Under the pieces are notes generated by a model. That model saw only the letters and a list, made by a program, of their open reading frames with translations. It was not told the origin of the DNA and did no database searches. The position numbers were made by a program, and so were the translations under genes. From positions 5,022,001-5,086,000 of the forward strand of contig CP143430.1 in the NCBI GenBank assembly GCA_039636795.1: a stretch of 64,000 nucleotides of DNA. The letters run 5' to 3'. This document shows, in pieces, positions 24,948 through 35,642 of the stretch. The stretch is from Micrococcaceae bacterium Sec5.1 (GTDB taxonomy: Bacteria > Actinomycetota > Actinomycetes > Actinomycetales > Micrococcaceae). Positions within the stretch are counted from its first letter, which is position 1; the number at the start of each line of letters is the position of its first letter.

Positions 24948-27893
24948 GTGACCAGCAAGAACGCACGCCTCGCCACCGGCGGACGCATTGACCGCAGCAT
25001 CGCTTGGCGCTTCACCGTGGACGGCCAGGAATTCACCGGCCACCCCGGCGACACCATCGCCTCGGCTCTGCTGGCCAACGGCCACATCAACGCAGGCAAC
25101 TCCCTTTACGAGGACCGCCCCCGCGGCATCATGGCCGCCGGCGTGGAAGAGTCCAACGCCCTGGTCAAGATCGCTCCCCGTTTCCCGGGCCACGTCGCCG
25201 AATCGATGCTTCCCGCCACCGCCGTGTCACTCGTGGACGGCATGAACGTCGAACTGCTCTCCGGCCTGGGCAAGCTTGACCCTGCCGAGGACAAGGCTGA
25301 GTACGACAAGAAGTACGTCCACACGGACGTCCTGGTGGTCGGTGGCGGTGTTGCCGGCCTGGCAGCTGCCCGCGAAGCAGTCCGCACCGGCGCCCGCGTC
25401 ATCCTGATCGACGACCAGCCCGAACTGGGCGGTTCGCTCCTCTCCGGCTCCACGGCCGAAGGCCTGCAGGAAACCATCGAAGGCAAGCCGGCCCTGGAAT
25501 GGGTTGCCGATGTGGAAGCCGAGTTGGTCTCCGCCGAAGAATGCACCGTGCTGAACCGCACCACCGCCTTCGGTTCCTACGATTCCAACTACTTCATCGC
25601 AGCCCAGAACCGCACGGATCACCTGACCGTTCCCGCCGCTTCTGGCGTTTCGCGTCAGCGTATCTGGCACATCCGCGCACAGCAGGTTGTCCTGGCACCG
25701 GGTGCGCACGAGCGTCCGTTGGTCTTCGAGAACAACGACCGCCCGGGCATCATGCTCGCCTCGGCTGTCCGCACGTACCTCAACCGCTACGCCGTCGCAG
25801 CCGGATCACGCGTCGTCATCAGCACCACCAACGACTCCGCCTACTTGCTCGCCACGGACCTGAAGGCAGCAGGCGTGGCGATTGCCGCCGTCGTCGATGC
25901 CCGTCCGCAGATCAGCGCGAAGGCCGCTGCCGCCGTCGAGTCCGGTATCCGGGTCCTCATTGGCAGTGCCGTGGCTGACACTTCCGCAGACGAGAACGGC
26001 CGCCTCAACGGCGTCACCGTCCGCAGTATTAACGACGACGGCGAACTCACCTCGGGCGTCGAGCACATCGCCGCCGATCTGCTTGCTGTTTCCGGTGGCT
26101 GGAGCCCTGTGGTGCACCTCCACAGCCAGCGCCAGGGCAAGCTGCGCTGGGACGACGACCTGGCCGCCTTCATTCCCGCGGCGCCCGTGAGGGACCAGCA
26201 GGTTGTTGGCGCAGGCCGTGGCAGCTACGAACTCCAGGACTGCCTTGCAGAGGGCATCTCGGCCGGAGTCGCAGCATCCATCGCTGCTGGTTTTGAGTCC
26301 GCAACCACCCCGGTGGACCTGCAGGCACCGGTGGCGAGTGCACCGACCCGCCAGCTGTGGCTTGTTCCCGGTCAGACCGGTGAGCCGGGCGAGTGGCACC
26401 ACCACTTCGTTGACTTCCAGCGTGACCAGTCCGTAGCTGACGTCCTCCGCTCCACCGGGGCCGGCATGCGCTCCGTGGAACACGTGAAGCGGTATACGTC
26501 CATCAGTACCGCCAACGATCAAGGCAAGACCTCCGGCGTCAACGCGATCGGCGTTATCGCCGCTGCGTTGAAGTTCGGCGGTGCGGAAAGCGTTCCCGGC
26601 GTCGGCGAGATCGGCACCACCGCCTACCGCGCACCGTTCACCCCGGTGGCGTTTGCCGCTTTGGCTGGTCGCCAGCGCGGTGAGCTTTTCGATCCAGCTC
26701 GGGTCACCTCCATCCACCCGTGGCACGTTGCCCAGGGTGCGCTGTTCGAAGATGTTGGACAGTGGAAGCGCCCTTGGTACTACCCGCAGTCCGGCGAGGA
26801 CATGGACACGGCGGTCCTGCGCGAGTGCGCAGCGGTCCGCGATTCCGTGGGCTTCATGGATGCCACCACGCTCGGCAAGATCGAGATCCGGGGCAAGGAC
26901 GCCGGCGAATTCCTGAACCGCGTGTACACCAACGCGTTCAAGAAGCTCGCACCGGGATCCGCCCGCTACGGCGTCATGTGCACCCCGGACGGCATGATCT
27001 TCGACGACGGCGTGACCCTTCGCCTGGACGACGACCGCTTCTTCATGACCACCACCACCGGCGGCGCAGCCAAGGTGCTGGACTGGCTGGAAGAGTGGCA
27101 CCAGACGGAGTGGCCGGAACTCGATGTGGTCTTCACCTCCGTCACGGAGCAGTGGAGCACCATCGCCGTCGTCGGTCCCAAGTCCCGTGCAGTGATCGCC
27201 AAGGTTGCTCCCCAGCTCGCCGAAAACGGTGGCCTGAACGCAGAAGCCTTCCCGTTCATGACGTTCCGCGAGACCACCCTGGCCTCAGGGGTGCAGGCAC
27301 GTGTTTGCCGTATCTCCTTCTCCGGTGAACTGGCCTACGAAATCAACATCCCGTCGTGGTACGGGCTCAACACCTGGGAAGCCGTTGCTGCCGCAGGTGC
27401 CGAGTTCAACATCACCCCTTACGGCACCGAAACAATGCACGTCCTCCGCGCTGAGAAGGGTTACCCGATCGTTGGGCAGGACACCGATGGCACGGTCACC
27501 CCGCAGGACGCCGGAATGGACTGGATCGTCTCCAAGGCCAAGGACTTCATCGGCAAGCGCTCCTACCTCCGCAAGGACGCAAGCCGCGAGGACCGCAAGC
27601 ACCTGGTGAGCGTCCTTCCCGTGGATCACTCGCTGAGGCTGCCGGAAGGCACGCAGCTTGTGGAGAAGGGCATCCCCGTCAACCCGGCGTACGGACCCGT
27701 CCCCATGGAAGGCTTCGTAACTTCGAGCTACCACAGTGCCGCGTTGGGCCGTTCCTTCGGCCTGGCCCTGATCCAAAACGGCCGCAACCGCATCGGCGAG
27801 ACCCTCGTGGCCTCGGTGGGAGACCAATTGGTGGACGTGGTTGTCGGCGAAACCGTACTTTTCGATGTTGAAGGGACCCGCAAAGATGGCTGA
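24948..27893 (+). CDS. soxA: Sarcosine oxidase subunit alpha
   Basis: This is the 981-residue large subunit of heterotetrameric sarcosine oxidase. The N-terminal part has the 2Fe-2S-like/ubiquitin fold seen in this family ([20 protein letters not shown]). It is followed by an NAD-binding Rossmann motif, [19 protein letters not shown], at about 127. The C-terminal third is a GcvT-like folate-binding aminomethyltransferase domain ([31 protein letters not shown]). GTG 24948, preceded by GGAAGGAG, is chosen over earlier in-frame starts that lie inside soxD. It overlaps soxG by eight bases. Confidence 0.93.
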   Translation: MTSKNARLATGGRIDRSIAWRFTVDGQEFTGHPGDTIASALLANGHINAGNSLYEDRPRGIMAAGVEESNALVKIAPRFPGHVAESMLPATAVSLVDGMNVELLSGLGKLDPAEDKAEYDKKYVHTDVLVVGGGVAGLAAAREAVRTGARVILIDDQPELGGSLLSGSTAEGLQETIEGKPALEWVADVEAELVSAEECTVLNRTTAFGSYDSNYFIAAQNRTDHLTVPAASGVSRQRIWHIRAQQVVLAPGAHERPLVFENNDRPGIMLASAVRTYLNRYAVAAGSRVVISTTNDSAYLLATDLKAAGVAIAAVVDARPQISAKAAAAVESGIRVLIGSAVADTSADENGRLNGVTVRSINDDGELTSGVEHIAADLLAVSGGWSPVVHLHSQRQGKLRWDDDLAAFIPAAPVRDQQVVGAGRGSYELQDCLAEGISAGVAASIAAGFESATTPVDLQAPVASAPTRQLWLVPGQTGEPGEWHHHFVDFQRDQSVADVLRSTGAGMRSVEHVKRYTSISTANDQGKTSGVNAIGVIAAALKFGGAESVPGVGEIGTTAYRAPFTPVAFAALAGRQRGELFDPARVTSIHPWHVAQGALFEDVGQWKRPWYYPQSGEDMDTAVLRECAAVRDSVGFMDATTLGKIEIRGKDAGEFLNRVYTNAFKKLAPGSARYGVMCTPDGMIFDDGVTLRLDDDRFFMTTTTGGAAKVLDWLEEWHQTEWPELDVVFTSVTEQWSTIAVVGPKSRAVIAKVAPQLAENGGLNAEAFPFMTFRETTLASGVQARVCRISFSGELAYEINIPSWYGLNTWEAVAAAGAEFNITPYGTETMHVLRAEKGYPIVGQDTDGTVTPQDAGMDWIVSKAKDFIGKRSYLRKDASREDRKHLVSVLPVDHSLRLPEGTQLVEKGIPVNPAYGPVPMEGFVTSSYHSAALGRSFGLALIQNGRNRIGETLVASVGDQLVDVVVGETVLFDVEGTRKDG

Positions 27894-28530
27894 AACAGCA
27901 ACACCAGCAGAAACCGCACACGTCGACCGCGTACGGGGTGCCCGCCGCAGCCCGGCCGAGCACCTGGCCGACGCCTTCACCTCCGGCTCAGTGCCGGGCA
28001 CGGTGACGCTCAAGGAAATCCCGTACCAGGCCATGGTGGGTATCCGGGTTGAGCGAACGTCCGACGCCGGAACCCGCGTTGCGTCCATCACCGGCGGCTT
28101 GCCTGCCACTTGTGGTGAAGTGACGGGATCGGACTCCGTCAACGTACTCTGGCTTGGCCCCACCGAGTTCCTGGTGGTCGCTCCGGAGGAGTCCCACGAC
28201 TCGCTGGGCGGCTCCTTGGTCAGCGACTTGACCACGGCACTGGGCAGCGATGAAGGTCAGGTGGTGGACCTGTCCGCCAACCGCACCACGTTCGAGCTCT
28301 CCGGCAGCCACGCCCGCGCTGTGCTCGAAAAGACGTGCTCGTTGGACCTTCACCCCCGCGTCTTCAAGGCCGGTACAGCCGTGTCAACGGAGCTCGCACA
28401 CATCCCCGTGATGCTGTGGAAGACCTCGGACGAGAACTACCGGATCTTTCCCCGGGCCTCGTTTGCCGACTTCCTGGGACGCTGGCTCCTCGATGCCATG
28501 CGGGAGTACGCCTCCCCCGAGGTCCCCTAA
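27886..28530 (+). CDS. soxG: Sarcosine oxidase subunit gamma
   Basis: This 214-residue subunit has the GcvT-like fold of Sox[41 protein letters not shown] and [20 protein letters not shown]. The last is the family's RT(x)FELSG signature. It has no catalytic site of its own and stabilises the alpha-beta complex. ATG 27886 overlaps soxA. Its stop TAA shares one base with the sdaA ATG, so translation is coupled through the operon. Confidence 0.9.
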   Translation: MAETATPAETAHVDRVRGARRSPAEHLADAFTSGSVPGTVTLKEIPYQAMVGIRVERTSDAGTRVASITGGLPATCGEVTGSDSVNVLWLGPTEFLVVAPEESHDSLGGSLVSDLTTALGSDEGQVVDLSANRTTFELSGSHARAVLEKTCSLDLHPRVFKAGTAVSTELAHIPVMLWKTSDENYRIFPRASFADFLGRWLLDAMREYASPEVP

Positions 28531-29921
28531 TGGCACTGAGTGTGCTTGATCTGTTTTCTGTTGGCATCGGGCCGTCGTCTTCACACACGGTCGGCCCGAT
28601 GCGGGCGGCAAAGCAGTTCACGGACGGTCTTGAATCGTCCGGCCAGCTTCCGGCCACGGTGCGCGTCCAGGCTGAGCTCTTCGGCTCCCTGGGCGCCACC
28701 GGCCGGGGCCACGGCTCCGATAAAGCCGTGGTGCTGGGGCTGCAGGGCCACTCACCCGAAACCGTCGACACCAAAACCGCGGACGATCAAGTGGCAGCGG
28801 CAGCCCTCGACGCCGAACTGCGCTTGGGCGGCGACCACCGGGTGGACTTCAATTGGGACGAGGACGTGATCCTCCACCGCCGCAAGTCCCTTCCGGCACA
28901 CCCTAACGGCATGACCTTCCGGGCGCTTGACCACACCGGGGCTGTACTGCGTGAGCGCAGCTACTACTCGATCGGTGGCGGTTTTGTGGTGGATGGGGAT
29001 GCCACGGGCACGGACAAAGTAGTAGCCGATGACACCGTGCTGCCCTACCCGTTCACAACCGCTGACGAGTTGCTTGCCATTTGTTCGCGCGAGGGCATGT
29101 CGATTTCCGATGTCATGTTGGCCAACGAACTCGTCTGGCGGTCTGAGGAGGAGCTCCGCGAGCGCCTTCTGGGCATCTGGGCTGTCATGCGTGAATGCGT
29201 GGACAACGGCTGCTCGGCCGAGGGAATCCTCCCTGGAGGTTTGAAAGTCAGGCGACGGGCGCCGTCGTTGTTTAAGAAGCTTTCCGAGACCGACGCCGAG
29301 TTGAAGGGCGAATCGTCAGCGGACCCCTTGCTCGCCATGGAATGGGTGAACCTGTTCGCGTTGGCGGTCAACGAGGAGAATGCTGCCGGCGGCAGGATTG
29401 TCACTGCACCGACCAATGGTGCCGCAGGGATTGTCCCTGCAGTGCTGCACTATTACACAAAGTTTGTTCCCGGAGCCAACGACGACGGCGTCGTGCGGTT
29501 CCTGCTCGCGGCGGCCGCCGTCGGGATTCTCTTCAAGATCAACGCCTCCATTTCAGGTGCCGAGGTGGGCTGCCAGGGCGAGGTGGGTTCCGCTTGCTCC
29601 ATGGCCGCTGCCGGTCTTTGCGAAGTCCTGGGCGGAACGCCGGAGCAGGTGGAGAACGCCGCCGAGGTGGGGATCGAGCACAACCTGGGCCTCACCTGCG
29701 ATCCCGTGGGCGGCCTGGTGCAGATCCCGTGCATCGAACGCAATGCCATCGCCAGCGTCAAGGCGATCAACGCTGCCCGCCTGGCCCTGCACGGCGATGG
29801 CAGCCACAAAGTGTCCCTGGACAAGGCCATCAAGACCATGCGCGAAACAGGCGCCGACATGAAATCCAAATACAAGGAGACCTCCCGTGGAGGACTCGCC
29901 GTCAACGTAGTGGAGTGCTAG
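28530..29921 (+). CDS. sdaA: L-serine ammonia-lyase, iron-sulfur type, single chain
   Basis: This 463-residue enzyme converts serine to pyruvate and ammonia using a [4Fe-4S] cluster. Cys348, Cys390 and Cys401 match the cluster ligands of the Legionella enzyme, with identical spacings of 42 and 11. The final residue is Cys463, and a C-terminal Cys that folds into the active site is known for that enzyme. The N-terminal [18 protein letters not shown] motif is present as [14 protein letters not shown]. It starts at ATG 28530, overlapping soxG by one base. In this operon it drains the serine made by GlyA into central metabolism. Confidence 0.93.
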   Translation: MALSVLDLFSVGIGPSSSHTVGPMRAAKQFTDGLESSGQLPATVRVQAELFGSLGATGRGHGSDKAVVLGLQGHSPETVDTKTADDQVAAAALDAELRLGGDHRVDFNWDEDVILHRRKSLPAHPNGMTFRALDHTGAVLRERSYYSIGGGFVVDGDATGTDKVVADDTVLPYPFTTADELLAICSREGMSISDVMLANELVWRSEEELRERLLGIWAVMRECVDNGCSAEGILPGGLKVRRRAPSLFKKLSETDAELKGESSADPLLAMEWVNLFALAVNEENAAGGRIVTAPTNGAAGIVPAVLHYYTKFVPGANDDGVVRFLLAAAAVGILFKINASISGAEVGCQGEVGSACSMAAAGLCEVLGGTPEQVENAAEVGIEHNLGLTCDPVGGLVQIPCIERNAIASVKAINAARLALHGDGSHKVSLDKAIKTMRETGADMKSKYKETSRGGLAVNVVEC

Positions 29922-29923
29922 CC

Positions 29924-30823
29924 ATGACTGCCATCCAAACCGAATCCTCTACTGATTCCTCCGCCGGAACCACCGTGGAACACGTCCTTACCTTGGACTG
30001 CCCTGAAGGTCCCGGAATCGTGCACGCTGTGTCCGGCTTCCTGCTGGAGCATGGCTGCGACATCATCGACAACAAGCAGTACGGTGACCGCGCCGAGGGC
30101 CACTTCTTCATGCGGGTTCACTTCGCGTCCTCCGGTGACGAGACCACTGTGGATGCTTTGCGTGGCGCATTTTCCCCAGTGGGCGAGAAGTATGGGATGA
30201 ACTGGCAGCTGGAACGCCAAGGGTCCAAGCGCCGCGTCTTGATCATGGTCTCGAAGTTTGGGCACTGCCTGAACGACCTGCTGTTCCGTGCGCGGATCGG
30301 TGAGCTGCCGATCGATGTCGTGGGCGTCGTGTCCAACCACACGGACCACCAGGGCTTGGCGGAGTGGCACGGGATTCCCTTCTTCCACGTCCCTGTGACC
30401 GCCGCTACCAAGCCTGCGGCGGAAGCGCGTTTGCTGGACATCATCGACGAACTGGACGTGGAACTCATTGTGCTGGCCCGGTACATGCAGGTGCTCAGCG
30501 ACGACCTCGCCCGCAAGCTCGACGGGCGCGCCATCAACATCCACCACTCGTTCCTGCCCAGCTTCAAGGGTGCCAAGCCGTACCACCAGGCTTACGCCCG
30601 CGGAGTGAAGACCGTGGGTGCCACCGCCCACTACGTCAACGGCGAGCTGGACGAGGGCCCGATCATCTCCCAGCAGGTGGTTGAGGTGGATCACACGTTC
30701 GGACCGGACGATCTCGTAGCCGCCGGTCGGGACACGGAGTGCAAGGCCCTCAGCAACGCCGTTCGTTGGCACTGCGAGGGGCGGATCATCCTGAATGGGA
30801 ACAGGACGATTGTGCTGAAGTAG
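29924..30823 (+). CDS. purU: Formyltetrahydrofolate deformylase
   Basis: This 299-residue enzyme hydrolyses 10-formyl-THF to formate and THF. An N-terminal ACT domain (about 20-95: LTLDCPEGPGIVHAVSGFLL) is followed by a formyltransferase-like domain with INIHHSFLPSFKGAKPYHQA and the substrate loop VGATAHYVNGELDEGPIISQ. It begins two bases after sdaA. In sarcosine operons PurU recycles folate after one-carbon units are loaded by SoxA. FolD, needed between methylene- and formyl-THF, is not in this window. A 16-bp inverted repeat follows the stop. Confidence 0.92.
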   Translation: MTAIQTESSTDSSAGTTVEHVLTLDCPEGPGIVHAVSGFLLEHGCDIIDNKQYGDRAEGHFFMRVHFASSGDETTVDALRGAFSPVGEKYGMNWQLERQGSKRRVLIMVSKFGHCLNDLLFRARIGELPIDVVGVVSNHTDHQGLAEWHGIPFFHVPVTAATKPAAEARLLDIIDELDVELIVLARYMQVLSDDLARKLDGRAINIHHSFLPSFKGAKPYHQAYARGVKTVGATAHYVNGELDEGPIISQQVVEVDHTFGPDDLVAAGRDTECKALSNAVRWHCEGRIILNGNRTIVLK

Positions 30824-30840
30824 GGCCTTGCGCGCCCCAT

Positions 30841-30900
30841 TTCGATGGTTCCCTGCGCAGACGCTGTTGCGAACGGCGGTGTGTGCAGGGAACCATCGAA
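30841..30900. terminator. Long inverted repeat between convergent purU and pucR-like genes
   Basis: Perfect 16-base arms TTCGATGGTTCCCTGC (30841-30856) and its complement (30885-30900) flank a 28-base loop. It ends seven bases before the stop of the PucR-type gene. It has no T run, so it may be a rho-independent barrier only in part, or a repeat element. Confidence 0.6.
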
Positions 30901-30907
30901 TTGGCGT

Positions 30908-32410
30908 TTAAGGTGCCTGCAAACGCGCCAGCCGCGCCGCCAGATGCAGGGCAGCCAGCCTTCCCGTTCCCCGGGGATCTCCACCACACAGCTCGAAGAT
31001 TCGCTGCAGCCGTTGGTGCATGGACTGCCGTTCCAAGTGCAGTTCGCGTGCGGCCTGGGCTGTGTTGCAGCCTGTGTCCAGCCAGACGGTCAGCGTCCGC
31101 AGAAGCTGGGATCGCCGCAGCCGGTCATGCTCGAGGACGGCGCCCAACTGCCGCTGCACGAACCCTTCCCGGGTGGTTGGGTCGAGATGTTCCTCAGCGA
31201 GGCGTTCCACGGCGAAGGCTTCAGCATCCACCACGCCATGTCCCACTAAATCAAGGTCCAGGGTCCGGCGCGCCTCCGCCAGCGACCACGGAGCCTCATC
31301 GATCCCCTTGCCCACCGGGCCAAGCGCTATCGCAGATCCGGCTGGCGTCTCCAAGGCCCGGAGCGCATCCATCAGGGCTGCCCGGGTTGCTGCGCCATCC
31401 CCAAGGGAAGCGAGCGCGATCAGCTCCGCATTATCCGCATAGCTGGCACTGTGCGGCACGTGTATACGCAGCAGTGCATCAAGGGCAGAGCGAAGATGCC
31501 CTGCACCGGTGGAGCGGATCACCAGCGCGGCAACCTGGCCATTGGCGGGAAAGCCCGACGCCGGCCCAAGCTGCTGGAGCTGCCACGATTGGCTCCCGGA
31601 ATTGATGGCACGCATCAGTTCAATGCCCGCCAACTCCTTCAATCCTGGCGGCATCCGCTGCAACAGGGCCAAGCCAAGGATGTCCACGGACCGCTCTCCC
31701 GCCACGCGCGCGAGGCCACTGTCGCCGTCGTCGGGCACGTGCAGCTCCAAGCGGGCGGCGAGGACGCCACGCACCGGCACATCAACCGTGATGAGCCCGC
31801 TGTCCTCCGCCGGCGGCGCTGAACCTGCTGCTGGACCCGCTGCCGAGCTCGCCGCGGAACCCAGGGTGAGGCCCGACGGCGATACCAACCGCGCGCTGGC
31901 ACCTGTCCGTTCTGCCAAGACAGCCAGAAGTTGGTCAAGTCCGCCGCCATGGGCGAGTTCAGCGGCCATCGCGTGGCTGGTTTGATCGCCGCGTTGAAGC
32001 TGTTCGACGGACTCGCTGACCAGGAGCGAGTTGATCTCCTGCATGACGGCAACGAAAGGAACAACGTGACGCAATTCAATAACGGGCAGGCCTGCGGCTT
32101 CGGCAGCTTCCAGCATGGGACCGGGAACTTCGGGCAGTGTCGATCCGGTTTCAAGGGCCAGTGCCGCTATACCGCGCGCTGCGAGCTCCCGGACGTATTC
32201 CGCTTGCCGCTCCGAGCTCTCAAGAGCAAGCGCCTGGCCGCCGCTGAGGAGCAGTTCGCCGCCACTGAGGAGCGGGGCGATGTCCAAAACCTCGCTGGAG
32301 TGCACCCAACGGACGGGGCGGGTCAGGGCGTCCGCCACCGAGTTAAGGAGACGGGGCTCGGCGGCTTTGAGGCTTTCACGTTCCAAGGCTTGGCCTAGAA
32401 GGATGGACAT
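30908..32410 (-). CDS. PucR-family transcriptional regulator
   Basis: This 500-residue protein has an N-terminal PucR domain (MSILLGQALERESLKAAEPR, then DIAPLLSGGELLLSGGQALA). A central GGDEF-like linker region and the C-terminal PucR helix-turn-helix HTH_30 (LRTLTVWLDTGCNTAQAARE, LHLERQSMHQRLQRIFELCG) follow. ATG 32410 is preferred over an in-frame start at 32479 because the PucR domain begins there. It is divergent from the NCS1 permease. PucR of Bacillus controls purine catabolism, so a nitrogen-ring substrate is likely. A CCGTACGG palindrome sits at 32417-32424 just upstream. Confidence 0.87.
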   Translation of the reverse strand: MSILLGQALERESLKAAEPRLLNSVADALTRPVRWVHSSEVLDIAPLLSGGELLLSGGQALALESSERQAEYVRELAARGIAALALETGSTLPEVPGPMLEAAEAAGLPVIELRHVVPFVAVMQEINSLLVSESVEQLQRGDQTSHAMAAELAHGGGLDQLLAVLAERTGASARLVSPSGLTLGSAASSAAGPAAGSAPPAEDSGLITVDVPVRGVLAARLELHVPDDGDSGLARVAGERSVDILGLALLQRMPPGLKELAGIELMRAINSGSQSWQLQQLGPASGFPANGQVAALVIRSTGAGHLRSALDALLRIHVPHSASYADNAELIALASLGDGAATRAALMDALRALETPAGSAIALGPVGKGIDEAPWSLAEARRTLDLDLVGHGVVDAEAFAVERLAEEHLDPTTREGFVQRQLGAVLEHDRLRRSQLLRTLTVWLDTGCNTAQAARELHLERQSMHQRLQRIFELCGGDPRGTGRLAALHLAARLARLQAP

Positions 32411-32519
32411 GACACTCCGTACGGTGGAATACAGTTTCTTTAGACACATCGTATCTTGTTGCTGTGATCTGTGGCACATACGCTGAAGGAGTCCCTTTCA
32501 CACACGGAGGATCTCCCTC

Positions 32520-34100
32520 ATGCAAGACAACCTCTCCCCTGCGTCATCGCGGCCTGCCTCACAGCAGCCTGCTTCACCGCAGCAAGGCTCAGCGCAGTCA
32601 GGTCCGGCAACGGCGCCGGCCCATGACAGCGAAGCCTGGCTGCAGCCCATTCCCGAGTCAGACCGCACCCGCAAGGTTTCAGGCCAGTTCTGGATCTGGG
32701 CCGGCGCCAACCTTGCTCCCATCAACTGGGTGCTGGGCGCACTCGGAATCCACCTCGGACTAGGCTTCGCCGACACTGTCTTTGTGTTGGTCCTGGGCAA
32801 CCTGATTGGCATGCTGCTGTTTGGCTGCTTCGTCCTCCTTGGCCAAAAGACCGGCGCTACGGGCATGGTCCTCGCCCGGGCTGCGTTCGGCCGTCGCGGC
32901 AACTACCTCCCCGCCGCGATCCAGGCACTCCTGGTCATCGGATGGTGCGCGGTCAATACGTGGATCATCCTGGACCTTGTCATGGCTCTCTTCGGAACGC
33001 TGGGCTGGGTGGATCCCACCGCAAAGAATTACGTCTGGAAGATCGGCGTCGCCACCGTCATCATGGCCGCCCAGGTTGCCATTGCCTGGTTCGGCTACAA
33101 GGCGATCGCCGCTTTCGAAAAGTGGACTGTTCCGCCCACCATCATCATCCTGGCCGTCATGTCCGCCGTCGCATGGATCGGCATGAAGATCGATTGGGGT
33201 TACGCAGGTCCAGCTGGCCACATCCTTGAGGGATCCGAGCGGATCGCTGCAATGAGCGCCGTAATGACCGCCATTGGCATCGGCTGGGGCATCACCTGGT
33301 TCACGTACGCCGCGGACTACTCGCGCTTCGTCAGCACTTCGGTTCCCAAGCGCAAGGTCTACCTGGCTTCGGTCCTTGGCCAGTTCATTCCCGTGGTTTG
33401 GCTCGGCGTCCTCGGCGCGAGCCTTGCCACCAACAGCGGCGAGATCGACCCCGGCAAACTGATCGTTCAGAACTTCGGAGTCCTTGCCCTTCCTGTCCTC
33501 CTCATGGTGTTGCACGGCCCCATCGCCACCAACATCTTGAACATCTACACCTTCTCAGTGGCCACACAGGCCCTGGACATCAATATCAATCGTCGCAAGC
33601 TCAACCTGTTCGTCGGCGTCTTCTCGCTGCTCGCCGTCGTGTTCTTCATCTTCCAGGAGGACTTCGCCTCGGTGCTCGATGCCTGGCTGATTGGCCTGGT
33701 TGCGTGGGTAGCTGCATGGGGCGGCGTCATGTTGGTGCACTACTTCTGGCTGGAGAAACGTTGGCCCGGAAAGGTTGAACGGCTCTTCGACGGCGTCGGG
33801 ACCAAACGTCTCCCCGTGATCAACTGGGCCGGCATCGTCTCCTTGCTGGTTGGCATCTTCTGCACCTGGCTGTTCATGTACGGGCTGATACCAGTGATGC
33901 AAGGCCCCATCGCCGTGGCACTTGGTGGCTGGGATCTCTCATGGTTGGCCGGCGGACTTACCAGCGCGGCAGCCTACGCAATCCTCGGGCCGCGGGCACA
34001 CCGAAAGTTTGTCCTTGCCGACTCTGACCACGTCTCCGTCACCCAAACTGCTCCGGGTGCTCCCGCAGTTCCCGTAGCCTCCGAAAGGACCACAGCATGA
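32520..34100 (+). CDS. NCS1-family nucleobase/cation symporter
   Basis: This 526-residue membrane protein has about twelve membrane segments. NCS1 features are visible: SGQFWIWAGANLAPINWVLG in the first helix, the Asn-containing VIGWCAVNTWIILDLVMALF, and ITWFTYAADYSRFVSTSVPK in the loop after the sixth or seventh helix. CodB, allantoin and hydantoin carriers belong to this family. The N-terminal 50 residues are Gln/Pro/Ser-rich and probably cytosolic. The start is ATG 32520 after GGAGG. It overlaps the deacetylase by four bases and is divergent from PucR, so the three form a nitrogen-scavenging unit. Confidence 0.87.
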   Translation: MQDNLSPASSRPASQQPASPQQGSAQSGPATAPAHDSEAWLQPIPESDRTRKVSGQFWIWAGANLAPINWVLGALGIHLGLGFADTVFVLVLGNLIGMLLFGCFVLLGQKTGATGMVLARAAFGRRGNYLPAAIQALLVIGWCAVNTWIILDLVMALFGTLGWVDPTAKNYVWKIGVATVIMAAQVAIAWFGYKAIAAFEKWTVPPTIIILAVMSAVAWIGMKIDWGYAGPAGHILEGSERIAAMSAVMTAIGIGWGITWFTYAADYSRFVSTSVPKRKVYLASVLGQFIPVVWLGVLGASLATNSGEIDPGKLIVQNFGVLALPVLLMVLHGPIATNILNIYTFSVATQALDININRRKLNLFVGVFSLLAVVFFIFQEDFASVLDAWLIGLVAWVAAWGGVMLVHYFWLEKRWPGKVERLFDGVGTKRLPVINWAGIVSLLVGIFCTWLFMYGLIPVMQGPIAVALGGWDLSWLAGGLTSAAAYAILGPRAHRKFVLADSDHVSVTQTAPGAPAVPVASERTTA

Positions 34101-35044
34101 GCCAGCCCGCCTTCGCGGACTCCCTCCACCCGATCACGTGGCCAGAGGGCTTCAAAGCCGCAGCGTCCTTCACCTTCGACGTCGACGCCGAGTCCTGCAC
34201 CATCGCCCACGAACCCTCCAGCACCCGGCGCATGTCCCTCATGAGCCACCAGTCGTATGGTCCAAAAATCGCCGTCCCGCGGCTCCTCCAGATCCTGGAT
34301 CGACAGGACATCAAGGGAACGTTCTTCATCCCCGGATTCACTGCGGAGAGCTACCCGGATGTAGTACGCAGGATCGCTGACGATGGGCACGAAATCGCCC
34401 ACCACGGCTACCTTCACGAGCCAATGCAGGGCATCGACGCCGCAACCGAGGCCAATTACCTGGACCGGGGTTTGGAAGCACTTGCCAGCGTCGCCGGTGT
34501 TCGGCCCGTGGGCTACCGGGCTCCTTGGTGGGAGTTGAACTGGCAGTCGCCCGCGCTGCTCGCGGACCGAGGCTTCCTTTACGACTCAAGCCTGCTCGAC
34601 GGCGATGCTCCCTACCGCATGTCAGTGGCCGAGGACGATCCCCGGGACATCGTGGAGATTCCCGTTGATTGGGCCTTGGATGATTGGGAGCAGTACGCCT
34701 TCTACCCCGGCATCACGGGCAGCGGGGTCATCGAAAGCCCGGCCAAGGCCTTGGAAATGTGGACTCTTGAGGCCCAGGCGCACCACGCCCAGGGCAGCTG
34801 CTTCGTCCTGACCAACCACCCGTTCATCTCCGGTCGGCCGTCCAGGGCCGTCGCCTTGGAGCAGCTGATCGAACGGGTCAAGGGCCTCGACGGTATGTGG
34901 GTCACCACTCTTGCCGAGATCGCACAGCACACGAAGGACACAGTCCAGGAAATCCACACCCACGCCCGGATCGACGTCCCCTTGTTCCCAGGAGCCGGTG
35001 CTTCATTCCGCCCGGCCCAGGTACGGGTACCCACCCTCCAGTAA
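34097..35044 (+). CDS. Polysaccharide deacetylase-fold hydrolase (PuuE/cyclic-imidase-like)
   Basis: This 315-residue protein has a NodB/CE4-type barrel with Asp28 and Asp30 in FTFDVDAES, the H-x3-H pair His103 and His107 in AHHGYLHE, and GYRAPWW as the third motif. It has no signal peptide, so a secreted cell-wall enzyme is unlikely. Cytosolic relatives are the PuuE allantoinase and cyclic imide hydrolases, which open ureide or imide rings. Coupling to an NCS1 permease and PucR supports a ring-opening hydrolase. Which ring (allantoin, hydantoin, N-methylhydantoin) cannot be told. Confidence 0.75.
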   Translation: MSQPAFADSLHPITWPEGFKAAASFTFDVDAESCTIAHEPSSTRRMSLMSHQSYGPKIAVPRLLQILDRQDIKGTFFIPGFTAESYPDVVRRIADDGHEIAHHGYLHEPMQGIDAATEANYLDRGLEALASVAGVRPVGYRAPWWELNWQSPALLADRGFLYDSSLLDGDAPYRMSVAEDDPRDIVEIPVDWALDDWEQYAFYPGITGSGVIESPAKALEMWTLEAQAHHAQGSCFVLTNHPFISGRPSRAVALEQLIERVKGLDGMWVTTLAEIAQHTKDTVQEIHTHARIDVPLFPGAGASFRPAQVRVPTLQ

Positions 35045-35048
35045 CTCC

Positions 35049-35113
35049 TCGCCGAGATGGCAGCACGCCCCCATGTTCTGGCTGCACATGGGGGTCTGCT
35101 GCCATCTCGGCGA
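35049..35113. terminator. Long double-armed hairpin after the deacetylase gene
   Basis: Outer arms of 17 bases, TCGCCGAGATGGCAGCA (35049-35065) and complement (35097-35113), and inner arms CCCCCATGT (35068-35076) and ACATGGGGG (35086-35094) form one nearly perfect stem. It lies between convergent genes and has no T run. Confidence 0.6.
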
Positions 35114-35119
35114 AGGTTC

Positions 35120-35623
35120 TTAACCGTTTACGGCGTTGATCCAAACCCCAATGATCCAGGTGCTCGCGGCGGCACAAGCAAGACCGAATTCCACGAGAAT
35201 CCCGATGCCGGTCGCCTTGAGCGCGGCGCCGCTCGTACGGACAGCGGTGCGGAAGTCACGGGTCCGCTGGACCTCGCTCAGCAGGAGCCCGACGGCGAAC
35301 CCCACCACGAGTCCGACCACCGGAATCAGGAACATCCCCACCACGCCAAGAACTATCCCAACCACAACAGACCTGTTGGGAATGCCGTGTTGTTTTAGTT
35401 TTCGCCCTGTGAGCACAGCACTGGCAGCCATCCCGGCCACTACGAACAGCATGCCGATGGCGAAGATCACCCAGCCGAGCGTTCCGGCGCCGCCCCAAAT
35501 TGCCCACGCGAGGAGGCTCGCACCAATGAGGATGCTTCCCGGAAGGACAGGGATGATGGTCCCGGCAACCCCAACCGCAATGGCCAGACCGCACAGGATG
35601 GTCACAACGAGTTCGGCATTCAT
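35120..35623 (-). CDS. DUF456 family membrane protein
   Basis: This 167-residue protein has four or five hydrophobic segments rich in Gly, with the family's repeated pattern: GVAGTIIPVLPGSILIGASL, then a long hydrophobic pair and VGMFLIPVVGLVVGFAVGLL. The start is ATG 35623, with the family's short N-terminus; the frame continues upstream into a repeat hairpin. DUF456 has no known function. It is flanked on both sides by long inverted repeats. Confidence 0.85.
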   Translation of the reverse strand: MNAELVVTILCGLAIAVGVAGTIIPVLPGSILIGASLLAWAIWGGAGTLGWVIFAIGMLFVVAGMAASAVLTGRKLKQHGIPNRSVVVGIVLGVVGMFLIPVVGLVVGFAVGLLLSEVQRTRDFRTAVRTSGAALKATGIGILVEFGLACAAASTWIIGVWINAVNG

Positions 35624-35642
35624 GGGCCCAAGTCTATGAGCC

